Assembly (NCBI GenBank): GCA_032027205.1
Contig: JAVSMN010000001.1
Coordinates: forward strand, 3,909,418-3,973,417
DNA from: Zeimonas sp032027205
GTDB lineage: Bacteria; Pseudomonadota; Gammaproteobacteria; Burkholderiales; Burkholderiaceae_E
DNA length: 64,000 nucleotides
Reading direction: 5' to 3'
Under the pieces are notes generated by a model. It searched no databases. It had not been told where the DNA came from and saw only the letters and a list, made by a program, of their open reading frames with translations. Both the position numbers and the translations under genes were made by a program. Shown here piece after piece: positions 25,305-33,848 of this stretch (positions are counted from its first letter, which is position 1; every line of letters starts with the position of its first letter).

Positions 25305-25990
25305 CCCGTTCGTCGGGCCGGCCGCCTTCACGCCGCCCCGGCCGTCCCGCCTCGCTCGAATCCTTCGACGCGCTCGGTAGACACGCGCGTGCCGAAGCGC
25401 AGGCGCGCGCGCGCGACGATGCCGAGCGCGAACGCATCGAGCGCGAGCGGCAGCAGCGCGAGCGCGAGCGCCTGCACGAACAGAACCTGTTCCGCGATGC
25501 GATCGGCGACGTCGTGCCATTGCGGCCCACCGGTCGGATCGATCCGCATCGTCGCGAAATTCCCGTCACGGCCGTGCAGCGCGAGCTCGACGAGCGCGCG
25601 GCGCTCGCCGCGTCGCTGTCCGACGAGATCGGCATCGAACAGCACCTGGAGACCGACGACGCCCTGTCGTATCGGTGCGCATCGCTCGGACCCGACGTCG
25701 TGCGCCGACTGCGTCGCGGCGAATGGACGGTGCGCGGCCAGATCGACCTGCACGGACTGCGCGTGGACGAAGCGCGCGAAGCGCTCGCCGCGTTCCTCGA
25801 CGAGGCGCTGCGCCGCGAATGGCGCTGCGTTCGCGTGATCCACGGCAAGGGCCTCGGATCGGTCGGTCGCGAGCCGGTGCTCAAGACGAAGGTGCCGCGC
25901 TGGCTCGTGCAGCGCCGCGAGGTGCTCGCCTTCTGCCAGGCGCGGCCGAACGACGGCGGCGCCGGCGCGGTGATCGTGCTGCTGCAGTAA
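25301..25990 (+). CDS. smrA: Smr-domain protein
   Basis: The 229-residue protein has a long charged N-terminal half with a coiled-coil segment (ARAEAQARARDDAERERIER). The C-terminal Smr domain shows IDLHGLRVDEAREALAAFL, then RCVRVIHGKGLGS and a final VLAFCQARPNDGGAGAVIVL. Smr domains nick or bind nucleic acid; recent family work ties some to ribosome-associated RNA cleavage. It overlaps the trxB stop by 4 bp. The N-terminus is longer than in the MutS2-type domain. The gene symbol follows common usage and is less certain than the family. Confidence 0.88.
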   Translation: MTRSSGRPPSRRPGRPASLESFDALGRHARAEAQARARDDAERERIERERQQRERERLHEQNLFRDAIGDVVPLRPTGRIDPHRREIPVTAVQRELDERAALAASLSDEIGIEQHLETDDALSYRCASLGPDVVRRLRRGEWTVRGQIDLHGLRVDEAREALAAFLDEALRREWRCVRVIHGKGLGSVGREPVLKTKVPRWLVQRREVLAFCQARPNDGGAGAVIVLLQ

Positions 25991-26041
25991 GCGGCGCGCA
26001 GCGGGCCGCGCTGCGCGCGTCCGCTTCCACTTCGCGCGTTC

Positions 26042-26710
26042 CTACGCCGATTCGGGCGGCTCGACCACGACGCCGCGCTGCGCCAGCCGCGCGGCATCCT
26101 CCGGCGTATCGAGATCGACGACGAAGTGATCGTTCGGCGTCTCGATGCGATGCGAGCGCTGCGGGTTCGCGGCCAGCCAGCCGCGACATCCGGGGACCGG
26201 ACCGGCCTGCAGCACCGGCTCCCGGATCGCGCCGGCGATGACGACCGGGTTGCCGCGCGCGCCGCGATGAAACGGGATCGCCGCGCTTGCGTCCGGCAGC
26301 TCGCGCCAGCGCGCGAGCAGCCAGCGCAGGTCGTCCGTGTCGACCAGCGGCTGGTCGGCCAGGGCGATGACGATCGCGTCGAGCCCTGCCGGCAAGGCGC
26401 GCAGCCCGGCGTCGACCGATACCTGCTGGTCGCAGCCCGGCTCGACGCGACAGAACGCGCGCACTGGAAAGGTGTCGAGCTCGACGCGCACGCGCTGCGC
26501 GTCGCGACCGAGGACGACGACGAGATGGCCGATCGGCACGCGCTGCAGCGCGCGCAGCATGCGCCGCACCAGCGGCTCGCCGTCGATGCGCATCAGCAGC
26601 TTGTTCGGCCCGCCCATCCGCACGGCGCTCCCCGCGGCCAGCAGGACCGCGCCCAGCCGGGCCGCGTCGTTCGGCGCTGGCACAATGGAACGGCTCTCGT
26701 CGGGGAGCAT
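26042..26710 (-). CDS. MobA/MocA-like nucleotidyltransferase
   Basis: The 222-residue protein has the NTP-transferase fold: GAVLLAAGSAVRMGGPNKLL holds the signature LAAG-x4-MG-x2-K nucleotide site, followed by VVVLGRDAQRV, a mid-domain IALADQPLVDTDDLRWLL and the closing HFVVDLDTPEDAARL. It is close to MocA, which adds CMP to molybdopterin, and to the MobA-like proteins beside molybdenum dehydrogenases. No molybdenum enzyme is adjacent, but a tungstate uptake operon lies at 54.5-56.9 kb. ATG 26710 is preferred; the longer frame overlaps the divergent gene's leader. Confidence 0.85.
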   Translation of the reverse strand: MLPDESRSIVPAPNDAARLGAVLLAAGSAVRMGGPNKLLMRIDGEPLVRRMLRALQRVPIGHLVVVLGRDAQRVRVELDTFPVRAFCRVEPGCDQQVSVDAGLRALPAGLDAIVIALADQPLVDTDDLRWLLARWRELPDASAAIPFHRGARGNPVVIAGAIREPVLQAGPVPGCRGWLAANPQRSHRIETPNDHFVVDLDTPEDAARLAQRGVVVEPPESA

Positions 26711-26734
26711 CCGCGTTCCGTTCAGGAGGCCACG

Positions 26735-26806
26735 ATGCGAACGAGTGTAGCGGAGCGCCGCGTCGCCGCGGCGCCGCCCTCGCCCACCTTCGCGCGGTGG
26801 CAATGA
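26735..26806 (+). CDS. Possible 23-residue leader ORF before the DUF4126 gene
   Basis: AGGAGG (26725-26730) precedes ATG 26735, giving MRTSVAERRVAAAPPSPTFA and three more residues. Its TGA overlaps the ATG of the DUF4126 gene at 26803. The good ribosome-binding site and overlap suggest a coupled leader peptide, but its length allows chance. Confidence 0.3.
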   Translation: MRTSVAERRVAAAPPSPTFARWQ

Positions 26807-27450
26807 ACGCGATGCTCGCGCAGTGGCTCGGATGGATTCCCGAGCCGGTGTTGCATCACGCCCCCGCGCTCGCGCTGGCCGCGGCGCTGTCGTGGGGCGC
26901 CGGGTTGCGGCTGTATCTCGTCGTGTTCATCTTCGGATTGCTCGGACGACTCGGCTGGTGGCCGCTGCCCGAGAACCTCGAAGTGCTCGCGCATCCAGCG
27001 GTGCTCGTCGCGTCGGGCTTCATGTCGGTGGTGGAACTGTCCGCCGACAAGATCCCGTGGGTCGACAGCGCCTGGGACGCGGTGAACACGTTCATCCGCA
27101 TCCCTGCGGGCGCCGCGCTCGCCGCAGCGGTGTTCGGCGACTCGGGAGCGGCGTGGACGCTCTCCGCCGCGCTGCTCGGCGGCACGCTGACCGCGACGAC
27201 GCACTTCGCGAAGGCTGGCACGCGCGCGGCGGTGAACACCTCGCCCGAACCGTTCTCGAACATCGCCGTGTCGGTGGGCGAGGACGCAGGCGTCGTCGGC
27301 GGCCTGTGGCTGGCGCTGGCGCACCCGCTCGTATTCCTGCTGGCGCTGGCCGTATTCGTGGTGGCTGCGGTGCTGCTGCTGCTCGCGATCGGGCGCGGGG
27401 TGAGACGGCTGCTGGGCAACGGACGCGCGTCGTCGGCAGCCGGGCGCTGA
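26803..27450 (+). CDS. DUF4126-type membrane protein
   Basis: The 215-residue protein has about five hydrophobic helices. It contains the DUF4126 pattern: an early ALSWGAGLRLYLVVFIFGLL, then LVASGFMSVVELSADKIPWV with VDS, and AKAGTRAAVNTSPEPFSNI near the middle. Family function is unknown; the conserved charged and proline residues in loops suggest a small transporter or channel-like protein. GTG 26797 is an alternative start two codons earlier. It converges on glnB, with a hairpin at about 27459-27479 between them. Confidence 0.85.
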   Translation: MNAMLAQWLGWIPEPVLHHAPALALAAALSWGAGLRLYLVVFIFGLLGRLGWWPLPENLEVLAHPAVLVASGFMSVVELSADKIPWVDSAWDAVNTFIRIPAGAALAAAVFGDSGAAWTLSAALLGGTLTATTHFAKAGTRAAVNTSPEPFSNIAVSVGEDAGVVGGLWLALAHPLVFLLALAVFVVAAVLLLLAIGRGVRRLLGNGRASSAAGR

Positions 27451-27502
27451 ACGCACCTGGGCCGCCTTGCGCGGCGGCCTGCGCCAACCCCGCCGAAGCT
27501 TC

Positions 27503-27841
27503 TCAGACGGCGGCTTCGCCCGTTTCGCCGGTGCGGATGCGAACGACCTGCTCGATTTCGGAGACGAAGATCTTGCCGTCGCCGATTCGACCGGTGCGCG
27601 CGGCGCGCACGACTGCGTCGATGACCGCTTCGACGACGCCGTCGGCGACGATCACCTCGACCTTCACCTTCGGCAGGAAGTCGACGACGTACTCGGCGCC
27701 GCGATACAGCTCGGTATGCCCTTTCTGGCGGCCGAAACCCTTCACTTCGGTCACGGTCAGACCCGTCACACCGACCTCGGCGAGCGCTTCACGCACCTCG
27801 TCGAGCTTGAACGGTTTGATGATCGCCGTAATCTTCTTCAT
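27503..27841 (-). CDS. glnB: Nitrogen regulatory protein PII
   Basis: The 112-residue trimeric signal protein begins MKKITAIIKPFKLDEVREAL. The T-loop carries Tyr51 in GAEYVVDFLPK, the site of uridylylation by GlnD, with Gln39 in GFGRQKGH for ATP and 2-oxoglutarate sensing. The PII C-signature DGKIFV follows. It reports nitrogen and carbon status to glutamine synthetase adenylylation and NtrB. It lies 91 bp downstream of nadE on the same strand; nadE-glnB adjacency is common in betaproteobacteria. glnK is an alternative name; the lack of amtB next door favours glnB. Confidence 0.95.
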   Translation of the reverse strand: MKKITAIIKPFKLDEVREALAEVGVTGLTVTEVKGFGRQKGHTELYRGAEYVVDFLPKVKVEVIVADGVVEAVIDAVVRAARTGRIGDGKIFVSEIEQVVRIRTGETGEAAV

Positions 27842-27932
27842 GCTGGCTCCAGGACTGCGCATCGGCTGCCCATTGTTGCTGCCCGGGCGGGCGACGGCGT
27901 TGGCAAAGGCTGAATCGTACCCGAGACGACCC

Positions 27933-29543
27933 CTAGTCGCGAAAGCGCGAGGTGACCGGATAACGCCAGTCGCGGCCGAACGCGCGGTGCGTGACGCGGA
28001 TGCCGAGTGGCGCCTGGCGGCGCTTGTATTCGGCGCCGCGGATCAACCGCGTGACGCGGCGCACCGTCGTTTCGTCTATGCCGGTGGCGGCGATCTCCTC
28101 GACGCTTCGGTCGAGCTCGACGTATTGCGCGACGATCGCATCGAGCACGTCGTAGGGCGGCAGCGAATCCTGGTCGACCTGTCCCGGCTTGAGCTCCGCC
28201 GACGGCGCGCGCGTGATGATGCGTTCCGGAATCACGTCGCCGCGCGTGTTGCGCCACCTCGACAGCCGCCACACCATCGTCTTGGCGACGTCCTTGATCA
28301 CGGCGAAGCCGCCGGCCATGTCGCCGTACAGCGTGCTGTAGCCGACCGCCATCTCGCTCTTGTTGCCGGTGGTGAGCACGAGCGAGCCGCTGCGATTCGA
28401 CAGCGCCATCAGGAACACCGCGCGGATGCGCGCCTGGATGTTCTCCTGCGTGATGTCGGCCGGCCCGGGAAGGTACGGCCCGAGCGCATCGAGGAACGCG
28501 TCGAAGCAGCCGGCGATCGGGATCTCGTCGTAGCGCACGCCGAGCCGCGACACCATGTCGCGCGCATCCACCAGCGAGATGTCGGCGGTGTACGGCGACG
28601 GCATCATCACCGCGCGCACGCGCTGCGCGCCGAGCGCATCGACCGCGACGGCGAGCGTGAGCGCGGAGTCGACGCCGCCCGACAGGCCGAGCAGCACGCC
28701 CGGAAAGCCGTTCTTGCCGACGTAGTCGCGCGTGCCGAGCACGAGCGCCGCGTACAACTGCTCCTCGATCGACTGCTCGGGCGGCGTGGCGCCGACGGCG
28801 AACGCAGGTGCGCCGCCGCGCGCGAGTTCGACGATGAAGAGCGCCTCGTCGAAGGCCGGCGCCTGCGCGGCAAGCCGGCCGTCGGCGTTCAACGCGAAGG
28901 ACAGCCCGTCGAACACAAGTTCGTCCTGGCCGCCGACCAGATTCGCGGCGAGCACCGGCACGCCGAGCTTCGAGACGTTCTCACGCGCGACGTCGAGCCG
29001 GCGATGCTGTTTGTCGGTTTCGTAGGGCGATGCGTTCAGCGCGAGCAATACCTGCGCGCCCGCCGCCACTGCGCGCTGCGGTGCGTGCGCGAACCAGTAG
29101 TCTTCACAGACGAGCACGCCGAAACGCACGCCATCGACGTCGAACACCAGCGGTTCGCTGCCCGGCGAGAAATAGCGCTCGTCGTCGAAGACGCGATAGT
29201 TCGGCAGCTCATGCTTGTGGTATTCGGCAACGATGCGGCCGCGATGCACGAGGCTCGCCGCGTTGTAGCGGATGCTGCCGTCGGTCGCCGGATGACCGAC
29301 CAGCAGATGCACGTCGAGCGAGGCGGTTTCGCTGCATACCTTGAGCAGCGCGCGCTGCGCTCCTTCGAGGAACGCGATGCGGAACAGCAGGTCTTCGGGC
29401 GGGTAGCCGACCAGCGAGAGCTCGGGGGTGACCAATACCCGCGCTCCCGATGCGGCGGCCTCGTGCGCCGCGGCGATAATCCGCTGTGCGTTGCCGTCGA
29501 AGTCGCCGACGACAGGGTTGATCTGCGCGGCAGCGAGGCGCAT
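27933..29543 (-). CDS. nadE: Glutamine-dependent NAD synthetase
   Basis: The 536-residue two-domain enzyme makes NAD from deamido-NAD, ATP and glutamine. Residues 1-250 form a nitrilase-type glutaminase with triad Glu41 (VTPELSLVGY), Lys110 (EYHKHELPNY) and Cys146 (LVCEDYW). The synthetase part has the PP-loop LGLSGGVDSAL, later TTGNKSEMAVGYSTLYGDM and the C-terminal PPYDVLDAIV. Ammonia passes between the domains. The start at 29543 gives the standard MRLAAAQINPVVGDFDGN opening. It is divergent from the GNAT-like gene at 29571 with only 27 bp between the starts, so promoters must overlap coding sequence. Confidence 0.96.
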   Translation of the reverse strand: MRLAAAQINPVVGDFDGNAQRIIAAAHEAAASGARVLVTPELSLVGYPPEDLLFRIAFLEGAQRALLKVCSETASLDVHLLVGHPATDGSIRYNAASLVHRGRIVAEYHKHELPNYRVFDDERYFSPGSEPLVFDVDGVRFGVLVCEDYWFAHAPQRAVAAGAQVLLALNASPYETDKQHRRLDVARENVSKLGVPVLAANLVGGQDELVFDGLSFALNADGRLAAQAPAFDEALFIVELARGGAPAFAVGATPPEQSIEEQLYAALVLGTRDYVGKNGFPGVLLGLSGGVDSALTLAVAVDALGAQRVRAVMMPSPYTADISLVDARDMVSRLGVRYDEIPIAGCFDAFLDALGPYLPGPADITQENIQARIRAVFLMALSNRSGSLVLTTGNKSEMAVGYSTLYGDMAGGFAVIKDVAKTMVWRLSRWRNTRGDVIPERIITRAPSAELKPGQVDQDSLPPYDVLDAIVAQYVELDRSVEEIAATGIDETTVRRVTRLIRGAEYKRRQAPLGIRVTHRAFGRDWRYPVTSRFRD

Positions 29544-29570
29544 CGGAGTGTTGTTCTGACGGACGGTCGA

Positions 29571-30737
29571 GTGCGAAACGATTATCGCACGCGCATTCTG
29601 CCGAACGCGGCGGCGATCGACGCGCGGCAATGGAATCGCCTCGCTGCCGTCGCGGCCGGGCGAGAGCGCGCGCAACCGTTCCTGCGTCACGAATTCTTCG
29701 ATGCGCTCGAACGCTCCGGTTGCGTCGGACCGCACACCGGATGGAAGGTGCAGCACCTGCTCGTGCACGATCACGCCGGGCCGGCAGCGATCGTTCCGTT
29801 GTATCGCAAGTCGCACTCGTACGGCGAATACGTGTTCGACTGGGCCTGGGCCGACGCCTGGCAACAGCACGGCCTTCGCTACTACCCGAAGTGGCTGGTC
29901 GCCGTGCCGTTCACGCCGGTGCCCGGCGTGCGCTTCGCGGCCCGCGATGGATCGGCGCGACGCGCGGCGATCGACGCGCTGCTGGCGCTCGCGCGCGACT
30001 CGTCGCTGTCATCCCTTCACGTGCTGTTCCCGCTCGATGCGGAAGCGACGCTGTTGCGCGAGGCAGGGCTGCTGTTGCGCCACGGCGTGCAGTTCCACTG
30101 GCGAAACGACTCGTACGCGGATTTCGACGCGTTCCTGGCGACGCTCGCGCAACCGAAGCGCAAGAAGATCCGCGCCGAGCGCCGGCGCGTGGCCGACGCG
30201 GGCGTGCGTATCCGTCGAGTGCAAGGAACGCAGATCCGCGCGTCGGACTGGCGCTTCTTCGTGCGCTGCTACGAAGCCACTTACGCGGCGCATCTGTCGA
30301 TGCCGTACCTGAACCGGGAGTTCTTCGAGCGCATCGGCGAGACGATGCCCGAACACCTGCTGCTGGTCGTCGCCGAGCGCGATGCGACGCCAATCGCGTC
30401 GGCACTGTTCGTGCACGACGACGAACGGCTGTACGGGCGCTATTGGGGCGCAATCGCGGACGTGCCGATGCTGCATTTCGAGCTGTGCTACTACCAGGCA
30501 ATCGAGATCGCGATCGCCATGCGCCTGCGCGTGATTGAAGGCGGCGCGCAAGGCGAGCACAAGCTCGCGCGCGGCTTCGAGGCGGTGCCGACCACCTCGG
30601 CGCACTGGCTCGCCGAGCCGGCCTTCGCCGACGCCGTCGAGCGCTTCCTCGCGCGCGAAGGCCGCCACGTCGACGACTACCTCGACGAGTTGCGCGAGCG
30701 TTCGCCCTATCGCACCGGCGTCTCGCCGGAGAGCTGA
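29571..30737 (+). CDS. GNAT-superfamily protein, peptidogalycan-biosynthesis type (DUF482)
   Basis: The 388-residue protein matches the DUF482 family: FLRHEFFDALERSGCVGPHT, YKSHSYGEYVFDWAWADAW-like segment, PYLNREFFERIGETMPEHLL, YGRYWGA and the strongly conserved EGGAQGEHKLARGF. Members have two GNAT-like folds related to FemAB aminoacyl transferases, and acyl transfer to a polymer or metabolite is expected, but the substrate is unknown. No ATG fits; GTG 29571 with GGACGG upstream is the best start, giving MRNDYRTRILPN. The 3' end overlaps the hemY gene on the other strand by 31 bp. Confidence 0.85.
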   Translation: MRNDYRTRILPNAAAIDARQWNRLAAVAAGRERAQPFLRHEFFDALERSGCVGPHTGWKVQHLLVHDHAGPAAIVPLYRKSHSYGEYVFDWAWADAWQQHGLRYYPKWLVAVPFTPVPGVRFAARDGSARRAAIDALLALARDSSLSSLHVLFPLDAEATLLREAGLLLRHGVQFHWRNDSYADFDAFLATLAQPKRKKIRAERRRVADAGVRIRRVQGTQIRASDWRFFVRCYEATYAAHLSMPYLNREFFERIGETMPEHLLLVVAERDATPIASALFVHDDERLYGRYWGAIADVPMLHFELCYYQAIEIAIAMRLRVIEGGAQGEHKLARGFEAVPTTSAHWLAEPAFADAVERFLAREGRHVDDYLDELRERSPYRTGVSPES

Positions 30738-31933
30738 TCGACGAGCGGCGCCGTCTGATCGCCCCAGCCGCCGCCCGACACAGCGAGCCGGAAGCGCCGG
30801 TTCGCCTCCTCGGTGCGCCCCATCGCGTCGTACAGGCGCGCCAGCGCGAGATGCGCGCGCGGCCCGGGGCTCGCATGCTCGGCGAGCAGCAGGAACTCCT
30901 CGGCCTTGCCCCACAGGCCCTCCACTGCGCAAAGCCGCCCGAGCGCGGATAGAAGGACCGCATCGTCGCCGTGCAGCGCGCGCCATCGCTCGGCGTTGCC
31001 CAGGCGCTCGCGCGCCGGCACCTCGTCGAGCTCGGCATACAGCGCCACCAGTCGTTCGGAATAGCGTCCGTCGAGCGCGCGCTCGATCGCGCGCGCGGCC
31101 TGTACGGGGCGACCGATCCGCACGAACGCGCGCGCGGCCGCCTCGACCACCTCGTCGATCGCAAGATCGCCTGCGGCGAGCGATGCATATCGTTTCTGCA
31201 GTTCGCCGGCGTCGTCGTGCGGCACGGCGAAGAGCGCGCGATACGCGCGGATCTTCGATCCGCGAATCGCCGGCTCCGGCATCGCGTCGCGCTTCTCCAG
31301 TTCGGTGAGCGTCTGCAGCAGTCCGCTCCAGTCCTGTGCGAGTTCCTGCGCGCGCAACGACAGTCGCAGCGCATGAAGATGGCGCGGGCCGCCGGCACGC
31401 AGCGTCTCGATGGCGGCCAGCGCGTCCTCCGGCCGCTGGTCGTCCAGCGCGAGCTCGGCGCTGGTCATCAGTTGCGCGTGCCAGGCGCCGGGCTCGTCGC
31501 GCGCCGATTCGAGCCAGCGGTCGCGCCGCTCGACCTGCCCCATCCGATGCGCCGCGCGTGCTGCCACCAGCGAGGCGGCTCCGGCGAGCGAAGTGTCGAC
31601 GAGCGCGCTCTGCGCGAGGCGCTCGGCGCGGCCGAAGCGTCCTTCGAACAACGCCAGCACGCCGTCGCGCAGCGACACCAGCGCGCTCTCGCGCCGGCGC
31701 CGCTCGCGGTATTCACGCACGCGGGTCGGCAGCCGCCACGCACTGGAGAGCGCGACGACCAACCAGTGCACCGCGGCGAAGGCGGCGATCAGGATCAGCA
31801 CCGCCAGGTTCGCCGACACATCGACCCGGTACGGCGGCCACAGCACCGCGACGTTTCCGTGATTGAAGCGCATCAGCATCGCCAGGCCGACTGCGGCCGA
31901 GACGATCAGCAGCGCCCAGACGACTCGTCTCAT
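30707..31933 (-). CDS. hemY: HemY-type TPR membrane protein
   Basis: The 408-residue protein starts with two membrane helices (VVWALLIVSAAVGLAMLM and LAVLILIAAFAAVHWLVVAL) followed by a cytoplasmic domain of TPR-like repeats, as in E. coli HemY. The sequence RLPTRVREYRERRRRESALV after the second helix is typical. The family is linked by conserved gene order to tetrapyrrole synthesis, but its exact role is unsettled. It is the last gene of hemC-hemD-hemX-hemY here and ends in overlap with the convergent gene at 29571-30737. It is not the protoporphyrinogen oxidase of the same name. Confidence 0.9.
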   Translation of the reverse strand: MRRVVWALLIVSAAVGLAMLMRFNHGNVAVLWPPYRVDVSANLAVLILIAAFAAVHWLVVALSSAWRLPTRVREYRERRRRESALVSLRDGVLALFEGRFGRAERLAQSALVDTSLAGAASLVAARAAHRMGQVERRDRWLESARDEPGAWHAQLMTSAELALDDQRPEDALAAIETLRAGGPRHLHALRLSLRAQELAQDWSGLLQTLTELEKRDAMPEPAIRGSKIRAYRALFAVPHDDAGELQKRYASLAAGDLAIDEVVEAAARAFVRIGRPVQAARAIERALDGRYSERLVALYAELDEVPARERLGNAERWRALHGDDAVLLSALGRLCAVEGLWGKAEEFLLLAEHASPGPRAHLALARLYDAMGRTEEANRRFRLAVSGGGWGDQTAPLVDQLSGETPVR

Positions 31934-31945
31934 CGCTTGTGCTTC

Positions 31946-33073
31946 TCAGCGCGCGGCGTCGCGCGTGGCCCGCGCGGCGCGCGCGGCCCGCACCGCCGAC
32001 AGGCTCTCTGCGAGCGTGGGCGCCTCGAGCACGATGCGCGTGCCCAGCAACTGGCGCAGTTGCGCGACCGCGCCGGCCACCGCGCGATCGTCGTCGTCGT
32101 AGTACTCGCGCAACCAGTCGATCGCGCGCCCGACGTCGTCGCGAAACAGCTTCTCGTTGCGCGACAGCAGCGACAGTCGCGCGTTCAGCAGCAGCAGGCG
32201 CAGGTTTTCGCGCAGGAAATACGACTGCTCGGGGGCGAGAAGCATCGCGTCGGGCGCGTCTACGCGGCGCACACGAAAGAGCTGCTCGAGCTCGTCGCGC
32301 AACGCGACCAGACCGTTGCTCGGCTGCGCGGCGCCGTCGCGGCGACGCGTCGTGGCCGACGAGAGCAGCGGAAAGCTATCGATCGAGCGCATCAACGCGT
32401 CGATTCGCAACGCGAGCGAGCCGACGTCGGCGGCCGGATACGCCTTCACGCGCTCGATGTCATGCAGCAGCGACGCGCGCAACGGCTGCAGGCCCGGGTC
32501 GTCCTGGCGAGCCAGGCGCGCGTCCAGCTCCTGCATCGCGGCGAGCGCCGATTGCGCACCGACCCCCAGCGCCAGTTGCTGCCCGGCGAGGACCAGCGAC
32601 GACTCGACTTCGGCGAGCAGGACGTCGGTGGAGTCCTCGGCGAGATTGCGATACAGGTTCTCGACCTGCGCCTGCAGGCCCGCGATGTCGAAACCGCGCC
32701 GCTCGAGCACGGCCAGGCGATCGCGCAGGTCGCGCAACTCGGCGCGCATCGGCTGGTCAGCCGACTGCAACTCGGCGAGCCGATCGTCGATCGTCTGCAA
32801 CCGTCGCGCCGCTTCGGACTGCAGCATTTCGATGCGGGGAACCAACAACAGGAATGCGAGCGCAGCCACCGCCAGCGCGGCAACGGAAAGCCACAGCGGC
32901 GCGTTGCGCCGCCACTGCGCGAACCACGCTTCATCGCCGTCCCGGGAGAGCGCCGGCCCGGGCGCGGATCCCGCCGTACTCCCCGCCGGGGACTCCGCCG
33001 AGGGCGCGACTGCGGGCGCAGAGGCGTCGGGCTGCAGCGCGGCCTGCACTTCGCTTTCGCGTTCAGACGACAT
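31946..33073 (-). CDS. hemX: HemX-type membrane protein
   Basis: The 375-residue protein has a proline- and alanine-rich cytoplasmic N-terminus, one membrane helix (LWLSVAALAVAALAFLLLVP at about 78-97) and a long periplasmic part with a coiled coil (EMLQSEAARRLQTIDDRLAE) and ENLRLLLLNARLSLLSRNEK, a strong HemX signature. It is often annotated as uroporphyrinogen III methylase-like, although catalytic motifs of SUMT enzymes are absent. Its function beside hemD and hemY is unknown. ATG 33073 overlaps the hemD stop by 11 bp. Confidence 0.9.
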   Translation of the reverse strand: MSSERESEVQAALQPDASAPAVAPSAESPAGSTAGSAPGPALSRDGDEAWFAQWRRNAPLWLSVAALAVAALAFLLLVPRIEMLQSEAARRLQTIDDRLAELQSADQPMRAELRDLRDRLAVLERRGFDIAGLQAQVENLYRNLAEDSTDVLLAEVESSLVLAGQQLALGVGAQSALAAMQELDARLARQDDPGLQPLRASLLHDIERVKAYPAADVGSLALRIDALMRSIDSFPLLSSATTRRRDGAAQPSNGLVALRDELEQLFRVRRVDAPDAMLLAPEQSYFLRENLRLLLLNARLSLLSRNEKLFRDDVGRAIDWLREYYDDDDRAVAGAVAQLRQLLGTRIVLEAPTLAESLSAVRAARAARATRDAAR

Positions 33074-33848
33074 GACGGCTCGACGAATCGGAAGCGGATT
33101 CTAGCGCGCGCGCCAGCGCGCGTTCACCGGGATCGATGGCGCGCACGTCGCGCCAACCGGCCTCGCGCAGCGCCTGCGCGATGCGCGGATGGATCGCGAG
33201 AACGATGCAGCGCTTCACGCGCTCGCCCAGGCCCGCGCGCGCGAGAACGAGGTCGAGCCGCGCGACGCCGGCTGCCTGCGCGACGACGAAGCACACCGGT
33301 CTGGCCTCGTCGTCGAGCCAGCCGCGCAACGCATCGAGCGCAGCGGTTGCGGGTTCGAATACCTCGTGACGGTATGCGGCAACCACCTCGACGCGTGCGC
33401 CGCGCGCGCGCAGCGCGTCGATCCAGCCATCCGAGCCGCTTTCGCCGCGCAGCACGAGCACGCGCAACCCGGACGGAGCGTCGAGCGGCGCAAGACCGGC
33501 GAGCGCCGCGCCGTCGAACGGCGGCTCCTGGGGCGCGAGGATGCGCAGCGGCGCGCGACGGAAACCGGCGTCGTCGAACGCCGCGCGGCTGCCCGGGCCG
33601 ATCACGGCGGCCGCGGTTGCCGTCGGCCACTCGGGCGCGAGCCGCGCGGCGGCCTGCACGGCCGCGGGACTGACCAGAACGACGACATCGAAGGAATCGA
33701 TCGGACCGACCGCTTCGCGCAACTGCGCCGGCTCGCGCTCGACGATGCGCGTGAGGGCGAGCGCGAGGACTTCGTGTCCCCGATCGCGCAGGCGCGCCGC
33801 GACCGCCTCGACGCGCGGCGCCGCCTGCGTCAGGACGACGCGAGCCAC
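33063..33848 (-). CDS. hemD: Uroporphyrinogen-III synthase
   Basis: The 261-residue enzyme closes hydroxymethylbilane into uroporphyrinogen III with inversion of ring D. Sequence conservation in this family is low; the two-lobe pattern is seen in VVLTQAAPRVEAVAARLRDR, the VVLVSPAAVQAAARL region, AAVIGPGSRAAFDDAG, LVLRGESGSDGWIDALRARG and VVAAYRHE. GTG 33848 is chosen because it opens the first beta strand and overlaps the hemC stop by 19 bp. Longer frames run into antisense-like sequence of hemC. Position between hemC and hemX confirms the call. Confidence 0.9.
   Translation of the reverse strand: MARVVLTQAAPRVEAVAARLRDRGHEVLALALTRIVEREPAQLREAVGPIDSFDVVVLVSPAAVQAAARLAPEWPTATAAAVIGPGSRAAFDDAGFRRAPLRILAPQEPPFDGAALAGLAPLDAPSGLRVLVLRGESGSDGWIDALRARGARVEVVAAYRHEVFEPATAALDALRGWLDDEARPVCFVVAQAAGVARLDLVLARAGLGERVKRCIVLAIHPRIAQALREAGWRDVRAIDPGERALARALESASDSSSRHVV

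Noticed and set aside
26823..30737. A single plus-strand frame of 1304 residues
   Set aside because: It runs antisense through glnB and nadE and is open only because of high GC; just its final part, from about 29571, is a real gene.
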